A stretch of 64,000 bases of DNA from Pseudomonas furukawaii (GCF_002355475.1 NZ_AP014862.1:5084001-5148000); one strand, 5' to 3'. Positions 9,181 to 18,102 are shown, numbered from the stretch's first letter. Translations and numbers: made by a program. The notes: generated from the letters alone by a model not told the origin.

Positions 9181-11700
9181 ATGCAGTACCGCTCCTTCAC
9201 CCTCACCCCCCTCGCCCGCGCCCTGCTGCTGGGCCTGGGCCTGGCCGCCGCCCTGCCCGCCCCGGGCATCGCCGCCCCCCGTGAAATCGCCGCCGAAAGC
9301 CCGCGCCAACGCTATGACATCCCGGCCGGAGCCCTGGAGGCCGCCCTCAACCGCTTCGGTCGCGAAGCCGGTGTGCTGCTCTCCTTCAGCCCCGAACTCA
9401 CCGCCGGGCGCAGCACCCAGGGACTGTCCGGCGAATACAGCGTCGATGAAGGGCTGCACCACCTGCTGGCCGGCAGCGGCCTCGCGGCGGTGGCGGAAGA
9501 CGGTGGCTACAGCCTGCAATCCACCGGCGCCGCCCTGGAAGTCGACCGCCAGGTGGTGGTGGGCTCCCGCGCGCCCACCAGCATCAGCGAGCTGCCCGGC
9601 ACCGTGTGGATCATCGATGCGCCCCAGCTCCAGGAGCAGACCCGCGCCGGCGTGCCCTTCAAGGAAGCCCTGGGCCAGCTCATCCCCGGCCTCGACATCG
9701 GCCCCCAGGGCCGCACCAACTACGGCCAGAACATGCGCGGCCGCAGCGCCCTGGTGATGATCGACGGCGTCTCCCTGAACAGCTCCCGGGGCATCAGCCG
9801 CCAGTTCGACTCCATCGACCCGTTCAACATCGAGCGCATCGAGGTGCTCTCCGGTGCCAGCGCGGTGTACGGCGGCGGCGCCACCGGCGGCATCATCAAC
9901 ATCGTGACGAAAAAGGGCGAAGCCGGAGCGGCGCGCTTCAACAGCGAAGTGGGCCTGCGCAGCGGCTTCGAAACCCACCAGGACCACGACTGGCGCGTGG
10001 CCCAGTCGGTCAGCGGCGGCACCGAGCAGATCAAGGGCCGTGCCTCGGTCGCCTACCAGAAGAACGGCGCCGCCTACGACGGCAGCGGCGACCAGGTCAT
10101 GCTCGACATCACCCAGACCGACCTGCAGTACAACCGCTCGGTGGATGTGATGGGCAGCCTCGACTTCGCCTTCGACAACGGGCACAGCCTGAGCCTCGGA
10201 GCCCAGTGGTACGACTCCGGCTACGACGGCGACAAGGGCGTCGACCTGGGCCGCGACTTCGCCGGCCTGCGTGGCGAGGAAGCCTTCGAGATCGAAGGCG
10301 GCGCCCGCTTCGACCGCGAGCCGCGCACCCAGCGCCAGCAGTTCAACGCCACCTGGCACGCGCCCGAGGTGCTGGGTCATGACCTCTACCTGCAGGCCTA
10401 CTACCGTCGCGAGGAAATGGCCTTCCAGCCCTACCCCAGCATCAGATTCGATGGCAGCGGCGCCATCATCCCCGGTTCGTCCTACTACTCCGCCTCCCAG
10501 CAGAACACCGACTACCACGGGCTGAAGGCCGTGCTGGTGAAAGCCTGGGACCGCTTCACCCTCACCTACGGCGCCGACATCGAACGTGAGCGCTTCGACG
10601 CCGACCAGGCCCTGTTCGACCTCGACACCGCCGCCCAGACCGGCGGACTGGTGGCCGCCGAGTACGCCAGGACAGGGCGCTACCCCGGCATCGACACCGA
10701 CAGCGACTCGCTGTTCGCCCAGGGCAGCTGGAAGGCCACCGACGCCCTCACCCTGTCCGCTGGCGTGCGTCGCCAACGCACCGGCAACGACGTGGACGAC
10801 TTTGTCGCCGCCACCCAGCAGATCCTCATCAGCAAGGGCATCGGCACCAGCGCCGACGCCATCCCCGGCGGCGAGAAGGACTACCAGGTGGACCTCTACA
10901 ACGCCGGCGCCGTCTACAAGCTGAACAAGGCCCAGCAGGTCTGGGCCAACTACTCCGAAGGCTTCGAACTGCCGGACCCGGCCAAGTACTACGGCCAGGG
11001 CAGCTACAGCCTGGTGGGCAACCACTGGACCCTGGGCCGCCATGTGAACGTCGAGGATTCCGCGCTGGACGGTATCAAGACCAAGCAGGTGGAATTCGGC
11101 TGGCGTCATTACGGTGGCGGCCTGGATGCCCAGTTGGCCGCCTTCTACGCCTGGTCGGACAAGAGCATCACCTACAACCGCACCACCTTGCTGGTGGAAC
11201 AGCTGGACAACAAGAAGCGCAACTACGGCCTGGAAGGCCAGGCCAACTACTGGCTGAACGACCACTGGCAGGTGGGGACCAGCGCCCTGGCCATCCGCTC
11301 CCAGCAGAAGATCGACGGCCGCTGGCAGAAGCAGGACGTCACCGCCGCCAGCCCCTCCAAGCTCACCGCCTTCGTCGGCTGGCAGGACGGCGACACCAGC
11401 CTGCGCCTGCAGGGCGTACGCACCTTCAACCTCTCGGATGACGGCAACGTCCTGGCCAACGGGCAGTTCGACGGCAACGACCACCGGATCGACGGCTACA
11501 CCATCTTCGACCTGCTGGGCAGCCGGACCTTGCCGGTGGGCACCCTCAGCTTCGGCATCCAGAACCTCGCGGACAAGGACTACACCACCGTCTGGGGCCA
11601 GCGCGCGCAAGTGTTCTACAGCGCCAGCATCCCCGCCGAGCTGTTCGACTACCACGGCCGTGGCCGCACCTACAGCCTGAGCTACAGCCTGGAGTTCTGA
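9181..11700 (+). CDS. TonB-dependent siderophore receptor with signalling domain (aerobactin-receptor-like)
   Basis: Outer-membrane receptor of 839 residues. It has a signal peptide (about 1-31), an STN signalling domain (about 43-95), a TonB-box-like VVVGSR near 122, a plug with RGRSALVMIDGVSLNSSRG and DSIDPFNIERIEVLSGA, then a 22-strand barrel ending in aromatic F (YSLEF). The plug motifs resemble IutA/ChtA ferric-aerobactin receptors, but ligand assignment from this is weak. The STN domain and upstream sigma/FecR genes imply autoinduction by its ligand. The 92-nt upstream gap is where a FecI-dependent promoter would lie. Confidence 0.9.
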   Translation: MQYRSFTLTPLARALLLGLGLAAALPAPGIAAPREIAAESPRQRYDIPAGALEAALNRFGREAGVLLSFSPELTAGRSTQGLSGEYSVDEGLHHLLAGSGLAAVAEDGGYSLQSTGAALEVDRQVVVGSRAPTSISELPGTVWIIDAPQLQEQTRAGVPFKEALGQLIPGLDIGPQGRTNYGQNMRGRSALVMIDGVSLNSSRGISRQFDSIDPFNIERIEVLSGASAVYGGGATGGIINIVTKKGEAGAARFNSEVGLRSGFETHQDHDWRVAQSVSGGTEQIKGRASVAYQKNGAAYDGSGDQVMLDITQTDLQYNRSVDVMGSLDFAFDNGHSLSLGAQWYDSGYDGDKGVDLGRDFAGLRGEEAFEIEGGARFDREPRTQRQQFNATWHAPEVLGHDLYLQAYYRREEMAFQPYPSIRFDGSGAIIPGSSYYSASQQNTDYHGLKAVLVKAWDRFTLTYGADIERERFDADQALFDLDTAAQTGGLVAAEYARTGRYPGIDTDSDSLFAQGSWKATDALTLSAGVRRQRTGNDVDDFVAATQQILISKGIGTSADAIPGGEKDYQVDLYNAGAVYKLNKAQQVWANYSEGFELPDPAKYYGQGSYSLVGNHWTLGRHVNVEDSALDGIKTKQVEFGWRHYGGGLDAQLAAFYAWSDKSITYNRTTLLVEQLDNKKRNYGLEGQANYWLNDHWQVGTSALAIRSQQKIDGRWQKQDVTAASPSKLTAFVGWQDGDTSLRLQGVRTFNLSDDGNVLANGQFDGNDHRIDGYTIFDLLGSRTLPVGTLSFGIQNLADKDYTTVWGQRAQVFYSASIPAELFDYHGRGRTYSLSYSLEF

Positions 11701-11756
11701 CCCTCGCCTCCCGGTGCGTTGCCGAAGCACGAGGCAACGCACCGGATCGCGTGTCG

Positions 11757-12209
11757 CTAGGGATGGAACAGGTGGCGGGGCATGTCGTTCCAGGGCATCC
11801 AGAGTTCACCCTGCCATTCCAGCAGCACCAGCCGCCGGGTCTGCCAGCTCAGCATCACCCGGCGCGGCCGCGCCTCGTCCCGGGCGTGAAGGTCGCGAAG
11901 CGTGGGAATCACCTCGCGGCTCATCCACTCCTCCAATCCCCGGCATTCCGGGTGACCGAAGCGGACCAGCGCCCGGTACAGGCCGGACTCGTTGATCATC
12001 GGGACCTCCTCCTCGTTGCCGCTGGCGTACTGCAGCAACACCCGGCACGACTCGAAGGGGCGCAGGCGACGATGCAGCGCCTGGGGATGGTGCAGGCCCA
12101 GCAGGCGGGCGAAGTCGTAGGCGGAAAACCAGGGTTGGTTGTCGATCATCACCCCGCGCAGGGGGCGATCGTGGCGATAGAAAAAGCGGGGGATATATGC
12201 GTCGTGCAT
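11757..12209 (-). CDS. BRO-family (phage antirepressor-like) protein
   Basis: 150 residues with a BRO-N-type domain: RPLRGVMIDNQPWFSAYDFARLLG, then the INESGLYRALVRFGHPECRGLEEWMSREVIPTLR segment, which is typical of prophage antirepressors. It lacks the C-terminal KilA/ANT domain, and no other phage genes are nearby. It is therefore a solitary chromosomal BRO protein, a type common in pseudomonads. Function unknown; DNA binding is inferred from the family. Confidence 0.8.
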   Translation of the reverse strand: MHDAYIPRFFYRHDRPLRGVMIDNQPWFSAYDFARLLGLHHPQALHRRLRPFESCRVLLQYASGNEEEVPMINESGLYRALVRFGHPECRGLEEWMSREVIPTLRDLHARDEARPRRVMLSWQTRRLVLLEWQGELWMPWNDMPRHLFHP

Positions 12210-12348
12210 GGTGGATCTCCGTGGTTGATCAAGGAGCTGCCACCTTCGTCGTCAAGCGAAAGGGTGGCAGACCGCAGCGGGGTTGACGAACCGGACCACG
12301 GACCGGCAGACCTCGAAGGGTCTCCCCGTGCGGCCTGCCGTAGGAGGT

Positions 12349-12369
12349 GTGCAGTGTAAGTAACTGCAC
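12349..12369. repeat. Inverted repeat upstream of the BRO gene
   Basis: GTGCAGT-GTAAGTA-ACTGCAC, perfect 7-bp arms with a 7-nt spacer, 140 nt upstream of the BRO start. Candidate operator; no known consensus is matched. Confidence 0.4.
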
Positions 12370-12452
12370 TCCAGGTCGATTCCACGGAAAACGTCCGCCG
12401 CTTTCCGCCGGCACCGTAGGCAAGGCGCACTCATGGTTCCAGGTCGTCAAAC

Positions 12453-12478
12453 CCGGTCGCGGGGCTAACCGCGACCGG
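12453..12478. repeat. Strong hairpin without T-tract
   Basis: Perfect 10-bp arms (CCGGTCGCGG / CCGCGACCGG) around GGCTAA. No U-tract follows on either strand, so it is not a standard terminator. Confidence 0.45.
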
Positions 12479-12628
12479 CGCACGTTAGGATCGACGCCAA
12501 AACGCGACAAGCACCCGGACAGGCTTTAGGACATTTCAACCGCGAATCGGGATGCTGCCTCGGGGGCGCCGCGTGCGAACTCATTTGCGAAAAGGGCGAC
12601 AGCCGCGCCCCCGATCCGACACCGGCAC

Positions 12629-13138
12629 TCAATGGGCCGCCGTCTTCTCCCGGGGCGGGATATTCCAGCGGAACCAGTCGTCCAGCATGGATTTCTCGTA
12701 ACGCAGGCGGTCGCTGCTGAAGTAGCGGTTGCCGTGCATCAGGTAGGCCTGGTCGATCACCGTCACCTCGCGCGCCACCAGGATCCGGCCGTCCTGGGTC
12801 AGGCTGTAGTGGAGCTTGATGCGCGGCCAGGTCACCTCGCGGAGAAAGCGCACGTCGTAGCCGTTCATGCGCCAAGGCTCGAAGCGGCCGGCCAGGTCGA
12901 TGTTGCGGATGTCCACCTTGAGGGTCTGCCCGGCCTGCAGGTGGCGCTGGCCAAGCGTCTCGATATGGGCCTTGAGCGCCTTGAGCACCGCGTCATCCGC
13001 CCCACGCCCGTAATCGCGGTGGAGACGTGCGTCGGTGTAGCGCTCGACGTTGCTGAAACTGACTTCGGTGGAAGCGGCCAGCGCACTCGGGGAGAGGATC
13101 AGCAAGGCCAGCACGATGAGGGGCAGCGTGGGTCGCAT
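12629..13138 (-). CDS. DUF3016 domain periplasmic protein
   Basis: 169 residues with a signal peptide (MRPTLPLIVLALLILSPSALA, cleavage about 21). The DUF3016 domain follows (VSFSNVERYTDAR, then LDWRx-like IRNIDLAGRFEPW, RFLREVTWPRIKLHYSL). Members are probably periplasmic and of unknown function. I chose the ATG at 13138 because it starts the signal peptide; the frame is open to 13168. It runs in the same direction as the PepSY/DUF3325 operon that ends 88 nt upstream, and may be cotranscribed with it. Confidence 0.8.
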   Translation of the reverse strand: MRPTLPLIVLALLILSPSALAASTEVSFSNVERYTDARLHRDYGRGADDAVLKALKAHIETLGQRHLQAGQTLKVDIRNIDLAGRFEPWRMNGYDVRFLREVTWPRIKLHYSLTQDGRILVAREVTVIDQAYLMHGNRYFSSDRLRYEKSMLDDWFRWNIPPREKTAAH

Positions 13139-13225
13139 GGAACACCTCCTGACGGTGATGCGGACCACCGCCAGGTCCAGTTTACGCCGGCCGCCCGCAC
13201 CGGTACGCGCGACCGGCCGGGCGGA

Positions 13226-13549
13226 TCAGGTCAACGCCAGCAAGGTGCCGCCGAGGGGCAGGATGGCCACCAGCGGCAACACCCAGCGGGTCCTCCAGGC
13301 CAGCACCGCCACCAGCAGCAGGCCCGCGAGCATCAGTTGGCAAAGCCAGATCACCCCGCCGATCTCCCCGCCCAACTCCCCCACCGCCAGCGCCAGCGCA
13401 CTGGCCATGGCCAGGAGCGCTCCGAGCCGCAGCGCACGACAACGGCCGACGCTGGGCGCGCCGTCCAGGACCTGCTTGTGCGGGCGGCCCATGGCCAGGG
13501 CCAGGGCGGTCATCGCCAGGTAGCAACAGGCAAAACTCAGCAGCAGCAT
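13226..13549 (-). CDS. DUF3325 membrane protein
   Basis: 107 residues with three or four predicted helices (LLLSFACCYLAMTALALAM; LLAMASALALAVG; VIWLCQLMLAGLLLVAVLAW; LPLVAILPLGGTLLAL). Members occur almost only next to PepSY and DUF3649 genes in Fur-controlled clusters. Its ATG overlaps the stop of the PepSY gene. A role with the PepSY protein in iron release or ferric reduction is inferred from context. Confidence 0.82.
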   Translation of the reverse strand: MLLLSFACCYLAMTALALAMGRPHKQVLDGAPSVGRCRALRLGALLAMASALALAVGELGGEIGGVIWLCQLMLAGLLLVAVLAWRTRWVLPLVAILPLGGTLLALT

Positions 13550-15075
13550 CAGGCGCCCTCCTCCACAAGGCGGCGACGCACCCGGGGTGCCTTCACCGCC
13601 CGGGGTTGCGCACGTCGCCAGGCCAAGAGGCCGCAGATGACGCCCACGCCCAGGAGCGCAAGGTCGATACCGGCCAGCCCCCAGTCACCACGAGCCAGGG
13701 TGGCCGGCAGGCTGCCGGCGGGGGCGGTGAGCGGGTTGAGCAGCGGCAGGCCAAGCGCCAGCAGGGCACCGACCAGCAGGAGATCGCGGGTCACCTTGCC
13801 GCTGTTGCGACGCAGCACCGCCCAGGCCGCCACCAGCACCCAGGCGCCGACGAAGGTCCAGGCCTCGGCGCTGGCCCGTGCGGCGACATCGTCGGGGATC
13901 AGGCGGTTGCCATGGAGCAGCGCCAGGCTGGCGATGGGCAAGCCGCCCACCACGGCGCCATTGAGGGCGCGCACCAGGCCGATTCCCCGGCCACCACGCG
14001 CCTCACGCTTGCTCAGCCAGACCTGCAAGCCACCCACCACCATGGCGCAGCCCATGAGGCCGAGCAGCAGGTAGAGGACACGGACGATCTGGCCGCCGAA
14101 CTGGGCCATGTGCAGGTTGGTCAGCCAGGCGTAGCTCTGGTAGCCGGGGCTGTACGGCTTCTGCTCATGGAGCAGTTCGCCGGTGGCCGCGTCGTAGGAC
14201 AGGGTCCACTGGAAGTCGACGATGCCGGAACGGTCGTAGCGGCGGATATCCACCACGGCGCTGACGTCGGCGGGATGGTGCACGCTGATCCAGCCGGTTT
14301 CCTGGCCCCCCCAGCGGGAATGGGCATCGGCCACCAGCCGGTCGAGGGACATGGGCGGCGGTGCCGGGCGCTTGGCTTCCTCGCGGTGATAGGCGCCCAT
14401 GACATCGTGGAAGAAGGCCTCGGCGTTGCCGTCATAGGCACGCTGGATACCGGCGGGCATGTAGAAGACCACGAAGATGGCGAGGCCCGTGTAGGCGATC
14501 AGCAGGTGGAACGGCAACCCCACCACGCCGAACAGGTTGTGGGCGTCGAGCCAGGCTCGCTGGCCATTGGCGTCGGGCCGCAGGGTGAAGAAATCCTTGA
14601 AGATGCGCCGGTGGATGATGATGCCGCTGACCAGCGCCACCAGCATGAACATGCCGGCGATGCCGACGATGTAGAGTCCGGCCATGCCGGCGTGGAGGTC
14701 GTAGTGCAGGGTGAACCAGAAGCTGCCGCCCAGGGTTTCCGGCAGGGCCTGCCCGGTCACCGGATCGAGGGCGAAGCGCTGGAACTCGCTCTCGTCCGCC
14801 GGCTCGTAACCGGCCCACCAGAAGGGTTCGCGCTCACTCGGCGGACGCATCCAGAGCGCGTGGGCATCGGGTGCCTTGGCCAGCAGCCAGTCGCGCACCT
14901 GGTCGATGGACAGCGTCTGCTCGCCGCCGCCTTCATGCAGCGCCGGACGCATCCAGCGTTCCAGCTCCTTGTCGAAGCAGGCGATGCTGCCGCCGAACAG
15001 AATGACGAAGAGCAGCCAGGACGGCAGCAGTCCGCCCCAGGTGTGCAGTCCCGCCATGGATTGGCGCAGGCTCAT
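13549..15075 (-). CDS. PepSY-associated TM protein (PiuB/FoxB-like, iron acquisition)
   Basis: 508 residues with the PepSY_TM architecture. The first helix follows LHTWGGLLPSWLLFVILFGG. Large periplasmic segments alternate with helices carrying histidines (FTLHYDLHAG; HRRIFKDFF; DAHNLFGVVGLPFHLLIAYTG; TNLHMAQFGG). These fit heme-binding or ferric-siderophore reductase roles proposed for FoxB/PiuB. The C-terminus has four or five extra helices. It overlaps DUF3649 upstream by 4 nt and DUF3325 downstream by 1 nt, so the three are one operon preceded by a Fur-like box. Confidence 0.88.
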   Translation of the reverse strand: MSLRQSMAGLHTWGGLLPSWLLFVILFGGSIACFDKELERWMRPALHEGGGEQTLSIDQVRDWLLAKAPDAHALWMRPPSEREPFWWAGYEPADESEFQRFALDPVTGQALPETLGGSFWFTLHYDLHAGMAGLYIVGIAGMFMLVALVSGIIIHRRIFKDFFTLRPDANGQRAWLDAHNLFGVVGLPFHLLIAYTGLAIFVVFYMPAGIQRAYDGNAEAFFHDVMGAYHREEAKRPAPPPMSLDRLVADAHSRWGGQETGWISVHHPADVSAVVDIRRYDRSGIVDFQWTLSYDAATGELLHEQKPYSPGYQSYAWLTNLHMAQFGGQIVRVLYLLLGLMGCAMVVGGLQVWLSKREARGGRGIGLVRALNGAVVGGLPIASLALLHGNRLIPDDVAARASAEAWTFVGAWVLVAAWAVLRRNSGKVTRDLLLVGALLALGLPLLNPLTAPAGSLPATLARGDWGLAGIDLALLGVGVICGLLAWRRAQPRAVKAPRVRRRLVEEGA

Positions 15076-15398
15076 GGTCGCACTCCGAAATCACCTGGAA
15101 GGTAGGCGGCCAGGGCCAGCAGGGCGGTCAGCCCGGCCAGGCCCAGCCAGGCAAGCAGGGCCGAGCGCGCGGCGAAGGCCCAGACGATGCCGACGACATA
15201 GACCGCGAAGCAGGCCAGGCTGGCGAACACCACCCGCTCGCTGCGCACCAGCGGCAGGTAGACGGACAGGAAGGCGGTGGCCACGTAGGCCAGCGCGTAA
15301 CCGCCGAGGATCGCCGCTAGCACTCGGGCGCTCAGGCTCCAGGGCGTGGATGACTTGGCTTTTCTCACGTTTCCACCAGGGTCAAGGGCCCCCGCCAT
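15072..15398 (-). CDS. DUF3649 membrane protein
   Basis: 108 residues with three helices (VLAAILGGYALAYVATAFLSVYLPL; VVFASLACFAVYVVGIVWAF; WLGLAGLTALLALAAYL). It is the first gene of the DUF3649-PepSY-DUF3325 operon; its stop overlaps the PepSY start (ATGA). The family is restricted to iron-regulated loci, often near TonB receptors as here. A Fur-like box lies 37-55 nt upstream of its ATG. Confidence 0.82.
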   Translation of the reverse strand: MAGALDPGGNVRKAKSSTPWSLSARVLAAILGGYALAYVATAFLSVYLPLVRSERVVFASLACFAVYVVGIVWAFAARSALLAWLGLAGLTALLALAAYLPGDFGVRP

Positions 15399-15434
15399 GC
15401 GCGAATCGCATGATCCAGGGGACGCTTCCGAAAT

Positions 15435-15453
15435 AGATATGAGAATTATTTAC
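15435..15453 (-). promoter_or_regulatory. Candidate Fur box of the DUF3649-PepSY-DUF3325 operon
   Basis: AGATATGAGAATTATTTAC contains the GAGAAT-ATT core and matches about 11 of 19 Fur consensus positions by eye. It lies directly in front of DUF3649 in an AT-rich island, as expected of an iron-repressed promoter. Confidence 0.7.
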
Positions 15454-15627
15454 AGGCGCGTTTGGAATGCAACAGAAAAATCCACTCAATAGGGCAAGAG
15501 CGACCCGGACAGGACCGTCCGCGACATCCGGTCAGGTCGCTCGACGTGAATCCGGAATTCCGGTTCGAACTTTGCAGTTCCCCTGGCAGTCCATCGATTC
15601 ATCGCTCCATCAGCCAGGTGAAAGGCC

Positions 15628-15939
15628 ATGTACAACCCATTCCAGATCCTCACCGATGCATTCCAGGCCGAATACCGGGTCAACTTCAGCCTCGTCGGCC
15701 CGGACGGCAGCATCATGCTGACACTGACCAATGAACGGGGCGTCGCAGCCCGGCGCACCCTCAGCACGGCCCAGCGCAACGACCCGGTGCGCCTGGCCCG
15801 GGTGATCGAAAGCATCCGCCTGGGCATCGCCATCGAGCGGGGTCACAAGGTCGGGGAACTGCTCACCAGCATGACGGGCGGGCATGTGGCGCCGGTGCGC
15901 GCCGGAAGGGTGCAGGCAAGGGGATCGGCGGGCCTCTGA
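15628..15939 (+). CDS. DUF3509 domain protein
   Basis: 103 residues starting MYNPFQILTDAFQAEYRVNFS and containing DGSIMLTLTNERG and AARRTLSTAQRND, the pattern of the Pseudomonas-specific DUF3509 family. It is small, probably cytoplasmic, and of unknown function. A GGTGAAAGG sequence just upstream of the ATG can serve as ribosome-binding site. The last 20 residues (after TSMTGGHV) are variable. Confidence 0.8.
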   Translation: MYNPFQILTDAFQAEYRVNFSLVGPDGSIMLTLTNERGVAARRTLSTAQRNDPVRLARVIESIRLGIAIERGHKVGELLTSMTGGHVAPVRAGRVQARGSAGL

Positions 15940-15958
15940 GGCCCGCCGGCTTCGGCGA

Positions 15959-16453
15959 TCAGGCCTCCTCCTCGGCCTCGGACGGGGCGCGGCGCAGGCG
16001 CTTGCGACCGGGCGGCGCCTCGGTCTGCACGGACGGGAAGCGCGACGAGGCGAAGCGCACCACGAGGATCGCCAGGGCCAGCAACAGGATGGCACCGGAA
16101 ACGTACACCACCCCCAGGTCCGGACGATGATGGTGCGAGATATCGGAAATCAGCAGCCGGGTCAGCGCGGTGATGGCGACGTAGATCAGGAAGCGCACCG
16201 GCATGTGGTTGGTCTTGAAGTAGATGCCGACCATGGCACCCAGCTCCAGATAGATGAACAGCAGGAGGATGTCATCCACCGTGATGTGCCCCTTCTCCAC
16301 CATGCCCAGGAACGCCATCACGGCGGCCCAGGCGGTGATCCCGCCGATGGCGAACAGGGCCAGGTAGTGGAAGCTCTCCACCAGCAGGTTGCCCAGCGAC
16401 TCCGCCAGGCCATGCAGGTTCTCGCGCAGTTGTTCAGCCCGTTTGATCTTCAC
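15959..16453 (-). CDS. PsiE-like phosphate-starvation-inducible membrane protein
   Basis: 164 residues with four predicted helices: LALFAIGGITAWAAVMAFLG; ILLLFIYLELGAMVGIYF; VRFLIYVAITALTRLLI; VVYVSGAILLLALAILVVRF. The motif LELGAMVGIYFKTNHMPVRFLIYVAIT is typical of PsiE. The start is GTG at 16453, set by a GAGGAG ribosome-binding site 7 nt upstream; the longer frame to 16504 lacks one. The basic C-terminal tail (RKRLRRAPSEAEEEA) is cytoplasmic. Function of the family unknown; no Pho box seen. Confidence 0.85.
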   Translation of the reverse strand: MKIKRAEQLRENLHGLAESLGNLLVESFHYLALFAIGGITAWAAVMAFLGMVEKGHITVDDILLLFIYLELGAMVGIYFKTNHMPVRFLIYVAITALTRLLISDISHHHRPDLGVVYVSGAILLLALAILVVRFASSRFPSVQTEAPPGRKRLRRAPSEAEEEA

Positions 16454-16642
16454 GTTACAGCTCCTCGGTACGACGCCCCCGATGATGACGGGTGTGGGTG
16501 ACAATGGGGTTATGCAGGATGAGGGCCGACGCCCGGGCCGCGCCAGGAGTCAGGATGTCGCACGGGGGTTTCCAGCTAAGGTTGAAGCCGGGGGCAGAAG
16601 GAAATTTCGCCGGGGGCTATTTCCAACTGGCCAGCATTCCAA

Positions 16643-16662
16643 TACTGTATGCGCATCCAGTA
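16643..16662 (+). promoter_or_regulatory. LexA (SOS) box of yebG
   Basis: TACTGTATGCGCATCCAGTA fits CTG-N10-CAG exactly with the flanking TA...TA of strong gammaproteobacterial LexA sites. It lies 37 nt upstream of the yebG ATG. Confidence 0.88.
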
Positions 16663-16698
16663 TTTATTGAACCATCGACCAAAGGTGAGGGGTGATGA

Positions 16699-16956
16699 AT
16701 GGCCGTCGAAGTGGTGTATCGCAGCAGCCGGGATCCGGAGCGACTGTTCATGGATAAGGCCGAAGCCGACCGTTACGACAAGATGCTCGAACTGGCCGAG
16801 TCCCTGGCCGAGGTCCTGCAGAAGGCGGTGCCCTCGCTGAGCGAGCAGCAGGTCGAGGAGCTGGGCATCTACATGGCGAAGAACCGCGATATCTTCGCCC
16901 GCGCCTTCAAGAACCAGCCCGATGCACTGGCGGAGCTGGAACAGCCCGCCGAGTGA
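16699..16956 (+). CDS. yebG: YebG, SOS-induced protein
   Basis: 85 residues beginning MAVEVVYRSSRDPERLFMDK, with the YebG hallmark of a short, charged, helical protein (YDKMLELAESLAEVLQKAVPSL). E. coli YebG is induced by DNA damage and its biochemical role is not settled. The LexA box directly upstream shows that SOS control is kept here. GAGGGGTG 8 nt before the ATG gives the ribosome-binding site. Confidence 0.92.
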   Translation: MAVEVVYRSSRDPERLFMDKAEADRYDKMLELAESLAEVLQKAVPSLSEQQVEELGIYMAKNRDIFARAFKNQPDALAELEQPAE

Positions 16957-16995
16957 GGGCTCCGCCTCAACGGAATCACTGCCGGGGAAGACGGC

Positions 16996-18102
16996 CTAAG
17001 GCCGCTCCAACGCCTCCACCAGCGCCTTGAGGAAGCGCGCCGCCTCACCGCCGGTGACGGCGCGGTGGTCGAAGGTCAGGGACAGCGGCAACACCGGATG
17101 CACCGCCGGCTTGCCTTCCCAGGCCACCACTTCGTCGCGGATGCCGCCGGCGCCGATGATGGCCACCTGGGGCGGGACCACCACCGGGTTGGCGTAGCGG
17201 CCGAACAGGGTGCCGAAGTTGGACAGGGTGAGGGTCGCGCCCATCATTTCCTGGGGTGGGATGGAGCGGGCCTTAACATCGGCCCGCAGCCGCGCCATAC
17301 CCTCCTTCAGGTCCTCGGCGCTGCGTCCGCCGACATTGCGCAGGACGGGCACGAAGAGCCCGTCCGGGGTGTCCACGGCGATGCCCAGGTCGAGCCGGTC
17401 GTGCTGGCGGATGGACAGGGCGCGGCCGTCGAACCAGCTGTTGAGGATGGGTTCCGCCTCGCAGGCGGCGGCGATGGCCTTGCCCAGGCGGATCAGCGGA
17501 TCGCGGGCCTCCGCCCAGCGGTGCAGGTCGGCGTCGCCGAAGATGGTCACCGGCACCACCTCGGCATGGGAACGGGCCATGTTGATCGCCATGCTGCGGC
17601 GCACACCGCGCAGGCGCTCGCCGCCAAAGCTGTCACGGGCGCTCTGGGCGGCCTGCTCCACGTCGGAGCGGGTCACCAGGCCGTCGGGGCCGGAGCCGGC
17701 CAGGGCCGCCAGTTCCACGCCCAGCTGTCGCGCCAGCTGGCGCACCGCCGGCGTGGCACGGGGCGCCAGGTGCTCACGGGTGGAGGGCGCGGCGCCGATG
17801 AAGAAGCTGTCGGCCTGGCTGCTGCCACCGCCCTCCAGGCGTCCCACCACGGTGCCCGCGTCGGCATCCTCGCCTTCATAGCCGATCAGCGGTTCGCCCA
17901 CATGGAGGATGTCGCCCTCCTGGCCGAAGAGCTTGGCCACCACGCCATCGTGAGGGGCCGGGATATCCACCAGGGCCTTGGCGGTTTCCACCGAGACCAG
18001 CAGTTGGTCGGTCGTCACGCTGTCGCCTGCCTTCACATGCCACTGGACGATCTCGGCGTCCTGCAGGCCTTCCCCGAGGTCGGGCAGTTTGAAGTATTTC
18101 AT
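16996..18102 (-). CDS. 2-Oxoacid dehydrogenase E2, dihydrolipoamide acyltransferase
   Basis: 368 residues. The lipoyl domain (1-75) has K42 in VETAKALVDI. A peripheral-subunit-binding domain (about 113-150, APRATPAVRQLARQLGVEL) and the catalytic acyltransferase domain (about 165-366) follow. The active-site motif is SLTFDHRAVTGG: the His is kept, but the usual DHRxxDG aspartate is replaced by Thr, as I recall for the PA3415 type. It closes the leucine dehydrogenase-E1alpha-E1beta-E2 cluster. The E3 gene is not in the window, so a shared dihydrolipoamide dehydrogenase must serve it. Branched-chain 2-oxoacid rather than pyruvate is favoured by context only. Confidence 0.88.
   Translation of the reverse strand: MKYFKLPDLGEGLQDAEIVQWHVKAGDSVTTDQLLVSVETAKALVDIPAPHDGVVAKLFGQEGDILHVGEPLIGYEGEDADAGTVVGRLEGGGSSQADSFFIGAAPSTREHLAPRATPAVRQLARQLGVELAALAGSGPDGLVTRSDVEQAAQSARDSFGGERLRGVRRSMAINMARSHAEVVPVTIFGDADLHRWAEARDPLIRLGKAIAAACEAEPILNSWFDGRALSIRQHDRLDLGIAVDTPDGLFVPVLRNVGGRSAEDLKEGMARLRADVKARSIPPQEMMGATLTLSNFGTLFGRYANPVVVPPQVAIIGAGGIRDEVVAWEGKPAVHPVLPLSLTFDHRAVTGGEAARFLKALVEALERP

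Larger units (their letters stand above)
12210..12628. other. 419-nt gap between the BRO gene and the DUF3016 gene
   Basis: No convincing gene. It holds a 7-bp perfect inverted repeat (GTGCAGT, 7-nt loop, ACTGCAC at 12349-12369) and a 10-bp perfect hairpin (CCGGTCGCGG, 6-nt loop, CCGCGACCGG at 12453-12478). The hairpin has no T-tract on either side. The repeat could be an operator for the BRO gene reading leftwards. Small open frames here are not supported by codon use or start signals. Confidence 0.5.

Noticed and set aside
9052..11742. 896-residue open frame antisense to the TonB receptor
   Set aside because: A shadow of GC-rich codon use; low-complexity Val/Ala/Gly/Gln product without domain similarity, while the plus strand encodes a complete receptor.
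11757..12209. Prophage remnant on the basis of the BRO-type gene
   Set aside because: Only one such gene, no integrase, att-like repeats or other phage genes on either side.
16996..18102. Loss of E2 activity because DHRxxDG reads DHRAVTGG
   Set aside because: The catalytic His is present, and I recall the Thr variant in the PA3415 type, so the change alone does not indicate inactivation.
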